Origin: an uncultured Synergistales bacterium
GTDB lineage: Bacteria > Synergistota > Synergistia > Synergistales > Aminobacteriaceae
Length of the DNA: 6,979 bases
Assembly: GCA_905236605.1 (NCBI GenBank)
Contig: CAJORD010000316.1
Location: 1-6,979 of the forward strand
Direction of reading: 5' to 3'
Part shown: one piece after another, positions 5,800-6,979 of the stretch
Layout of the letters: each line of letters starts with the position of its first letter
Position numbering within the stretch: the stretch's first letter is position 1
Program-made: the position numbers and the translations under genes
Notes under the pieces: generated by a model
The model's database searches: none
Told to the model about the DNA's origin: nothing
The model's input: the letters and a program-made list of their open reading frames with translations, nothing else

Positions 5800-6063
5800 A
5801 TGGAAACGGAATATGTGCATAAGAACGTTTATGACGTTGAAATTCATCGGATTGATGAAAAAATTGAGAACGCCGTCTTGCGAATGGAAGCAAAATCCGA
5901 TGCTTATATGGCTCGCGTTGATGCTTATCTCGCAAGAATGGAAGGACGATTAGACACAATGGACTCAAAACTCAGCAACTTAACGTGGACGGTTAATTTG
6001 TTGCTGACGGTCGTCGGGCTTGCCATTGCAGGCGTAAGTATATATTTAGCGATACCGCATTAA
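5800..6063 (+). CDS. Small coiled-coil protein with C-terminal membrane anchor, unknown
   Basis: The protein has 87 residues and I do not recognise a family. Residues 14-60 are charged and helical with heptad spacing, including a near-perfect seven-residue duplication DAYMARV/DAYLARM whose DNA repeats GATGCTTAT 21 bases apart. Residues about 63-84 (TVNLLLTVVGLAIAGVSIYL) form a single transmembrane helix, followed by only a few residues, so it is probably tail-anchored with the coil in the cytoplasm. The start is supported by GAGGAGG (5785-5791) eight bases before the ATG, the strongest ribosome site in the window. It opens the rightward operon, six bases ahead of a proton-channel subunit. A role as an assembly or accessory subunit of that complex is inference. 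Phage XhlA-like and Bdr-like proteins have similar layouts but no phage genes are present. Confidence 0.82.
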   Translation: METEYVHKNVYDVEIHRIDEKIENAVLRMEAKSDAYMARVDAYLARMEGRLDTMDSKLSNLTWTVNLLLTVVGLAIAGVSIYLAIPH

Positions 6064-6069
6064 AAAATC

Positions 6070-6979
6070 ATGAACGAAAAAATTTTATTATTCCCGGTTC
6101 TTATACCGGCGCTTGCTGCGCTCTTAGTCCCTGCTTTCAAATTTCCTAGTAAAAAACTTCGTAACATCTTTGTAGAATGCTCCGTCCTCTTAAACTCGTT
6201 GATAATAATTTTGCTTGTGTTATATCCGCCGGCAAATTCTTTCACTCTGTTTCGACTTTCTGAACGCGCGGCCTTCGCTCTTAAAATTGACGGTCTAGGA
6301 ATGGTATTCGCGGTCTTGATTGCGATTTTATGGCCGTTGACGACTCTTTATGCTTTTGAATACATGAGCCACGAACATAGGCAAGACTCTTTCTACGGTT
6401 GGTTCGTTTTGACTTATGGGGTCGTCGCCGGGATTGCATTATCTTCCAATTTATTGACGCTGTATTTATTTTACGAGGTCATGACGCTAACAACATTGCC
6501 GCTTGTAATGCACGAGATGGACGGCCGAGCGCGTTACGCGGGACGAAAATATTTAATTTACTCTGTCGGTGGTGCGGCGTGTGCTTTCATAGCGTTGACT
6601 TATACAATGTATCAAGGCGGCGGAGAGACTTTTACATTAGGCGGAACGCTTGGAGTATGGCCCAACGAACCTGAAAAATTATATTTGTGGGCGTGGTTTT
6701 TGGGCTTCCTTGGCTTCGGCGTCAAAGCGGCGGTGTTTCCGTTTCATGGCTGGCTTCCTAGTGCGTCCGTAGCTCCGACTCCCGTTACGGCTCTGCTTCA
6801 TGCGGTTGCAGTCGTCAAAGCCGGGATATTTGCGATAATTCGCTTAACGTGGTACGTGTTTGAGCCTGAATCACTCGCGGGGACGTGGGCACAGTGGGCG
6901 GCGTTCGCTATGGCGTGCATGACGATAGTTTATGGCTCGTCAATGGCACTCGCTACGCAGCATCTTAAACGGCGATTCG
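6070..6979 (+). CDS. Proton-conducting antiporter-like membrane subunit (NuoM/NuoN/MrpD family), 5' part
   Basis: This reading frame is open from the ATG at 6070 to the window edge (303 residues visible, about 500-600 expected for a full protein). It belongs to the Proton_antipo_M family, shared by complex I subunits L/M/N, Mrp antiporter A/D subunits and membrane-bound hydrogenases. Visible functional residues are the channel glutamate E136 in LYLFYEVMTLTTLPL, K219 in GFGVKAAVFPFHGWLP, H244 in LLHA and K250 in VVKAG. The 31-residue spacing of the two lysines matches the NuoM pair. QHLKRRF at 297-303 is the start of the usual LKR motif before the broken helix. At least eight hydrophobic segments are visible. 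No Shine-Dalgarno precedes the start, and the gap to the upstream small gene is six bases, suggesting coupling. Which complex it serves (Mrp-like, hydrogenase or complex I-like) cannot be decided without the downstream genes. Confidence 0.93.
   Translation, partial: MNEKILLFPVLIPALAALLVPAFKFPSKKLRNIFVECSVLLNSLIIILLVLYPPANSFTLFRLSERAAFALKIDGLGMVFAVLIAILWPLTTLYAFEYMSHEHRQDSFYGWFVLTYGVVAGIALSSNLLTLYLFYEVMTLTTLPLVMHEMDGRARYAGRKYLIYSVGGAACAFIALTYTMYQGGGETFTLGGTLGVWPNEPEKLYLWAWFLGFLGFGVKAAVFPFHGWLPSASVAPTPVTALLHAVAVVKAGIFAIIRLTWYVFEPESLAGTWAQWAAFAMACMTIVYGSSMALATQHLKRRF

Overview
The window appears to be ordinary chromosomal DNA from an AT-leaning anaerobic bacterium. A cysteine-synthesis gene pair, a TAXI-type TRAP transporter (binding protein plus one large fused permease) and a NuoM/MrpD-like proton-channel subunit sit close together. 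The binding protein has a plain signal-peptidase-I leader with no lipobox, which fits a diderm cell with a periplasm. This combination suggests a member of the Synergistota, possibly gut- or rumen-associated. That is an inference from gene content only; no marker gene is present, and a clostridial relative is not excluded.

Layout. Bases 1-1441 (+) hold the 3' two thirds of cysK followed one base later by a complete cysE (EpsC-like serine acetyltransferase), together the two steps from serine to cysteine. Bases 1442-1873 contain no credible protein gene. They hold a long hairpin, about 300 nt of hairpin-rich sequence, a second hairpin that nearly repeats the first, and then a strong rightward intrinsic terminator. 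I read this as a probable structured noncoding RNA, or the remnant of a small hairpin-ended mobile element. Bases 1874-2698 (-) encode an unrecognised protein with an N-terminal helix-turn-helix, a long Glu/Gln/Pro/Lys linker and a C-terminal coiled coil, a layout like a stretched IS3 OrfA. Its promoter is overlapped by a 16-bp perfect palindrome.

Bases 2822-5716 (-) are a two-gene TRAP operon: the TAXI solute-binding protein, then the fused 4TM/12TM permease, closed by a leftward terminator at 2781-2810. A compact, nearly two-fold symmetric divergent control region (about 5717-5799) separates it from a rightward operon. That operon starts with an 87-residue coiled-coil/one-TM protein (5800-6063), followed 6 bases later by a proton-conducting antiporter-like subunit (6070 to the window edge).

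The TRAP system imports an unknown organic acid using the ion gradient. The NuoM-like subunit presumably belongs to a complex that makes or uses that gradient. No new defence or effector system can be demonstrated here. The most unusual material is the noncoding cassette at 1459-1856 and the neighbouring transposase-like DNA-binding protein.
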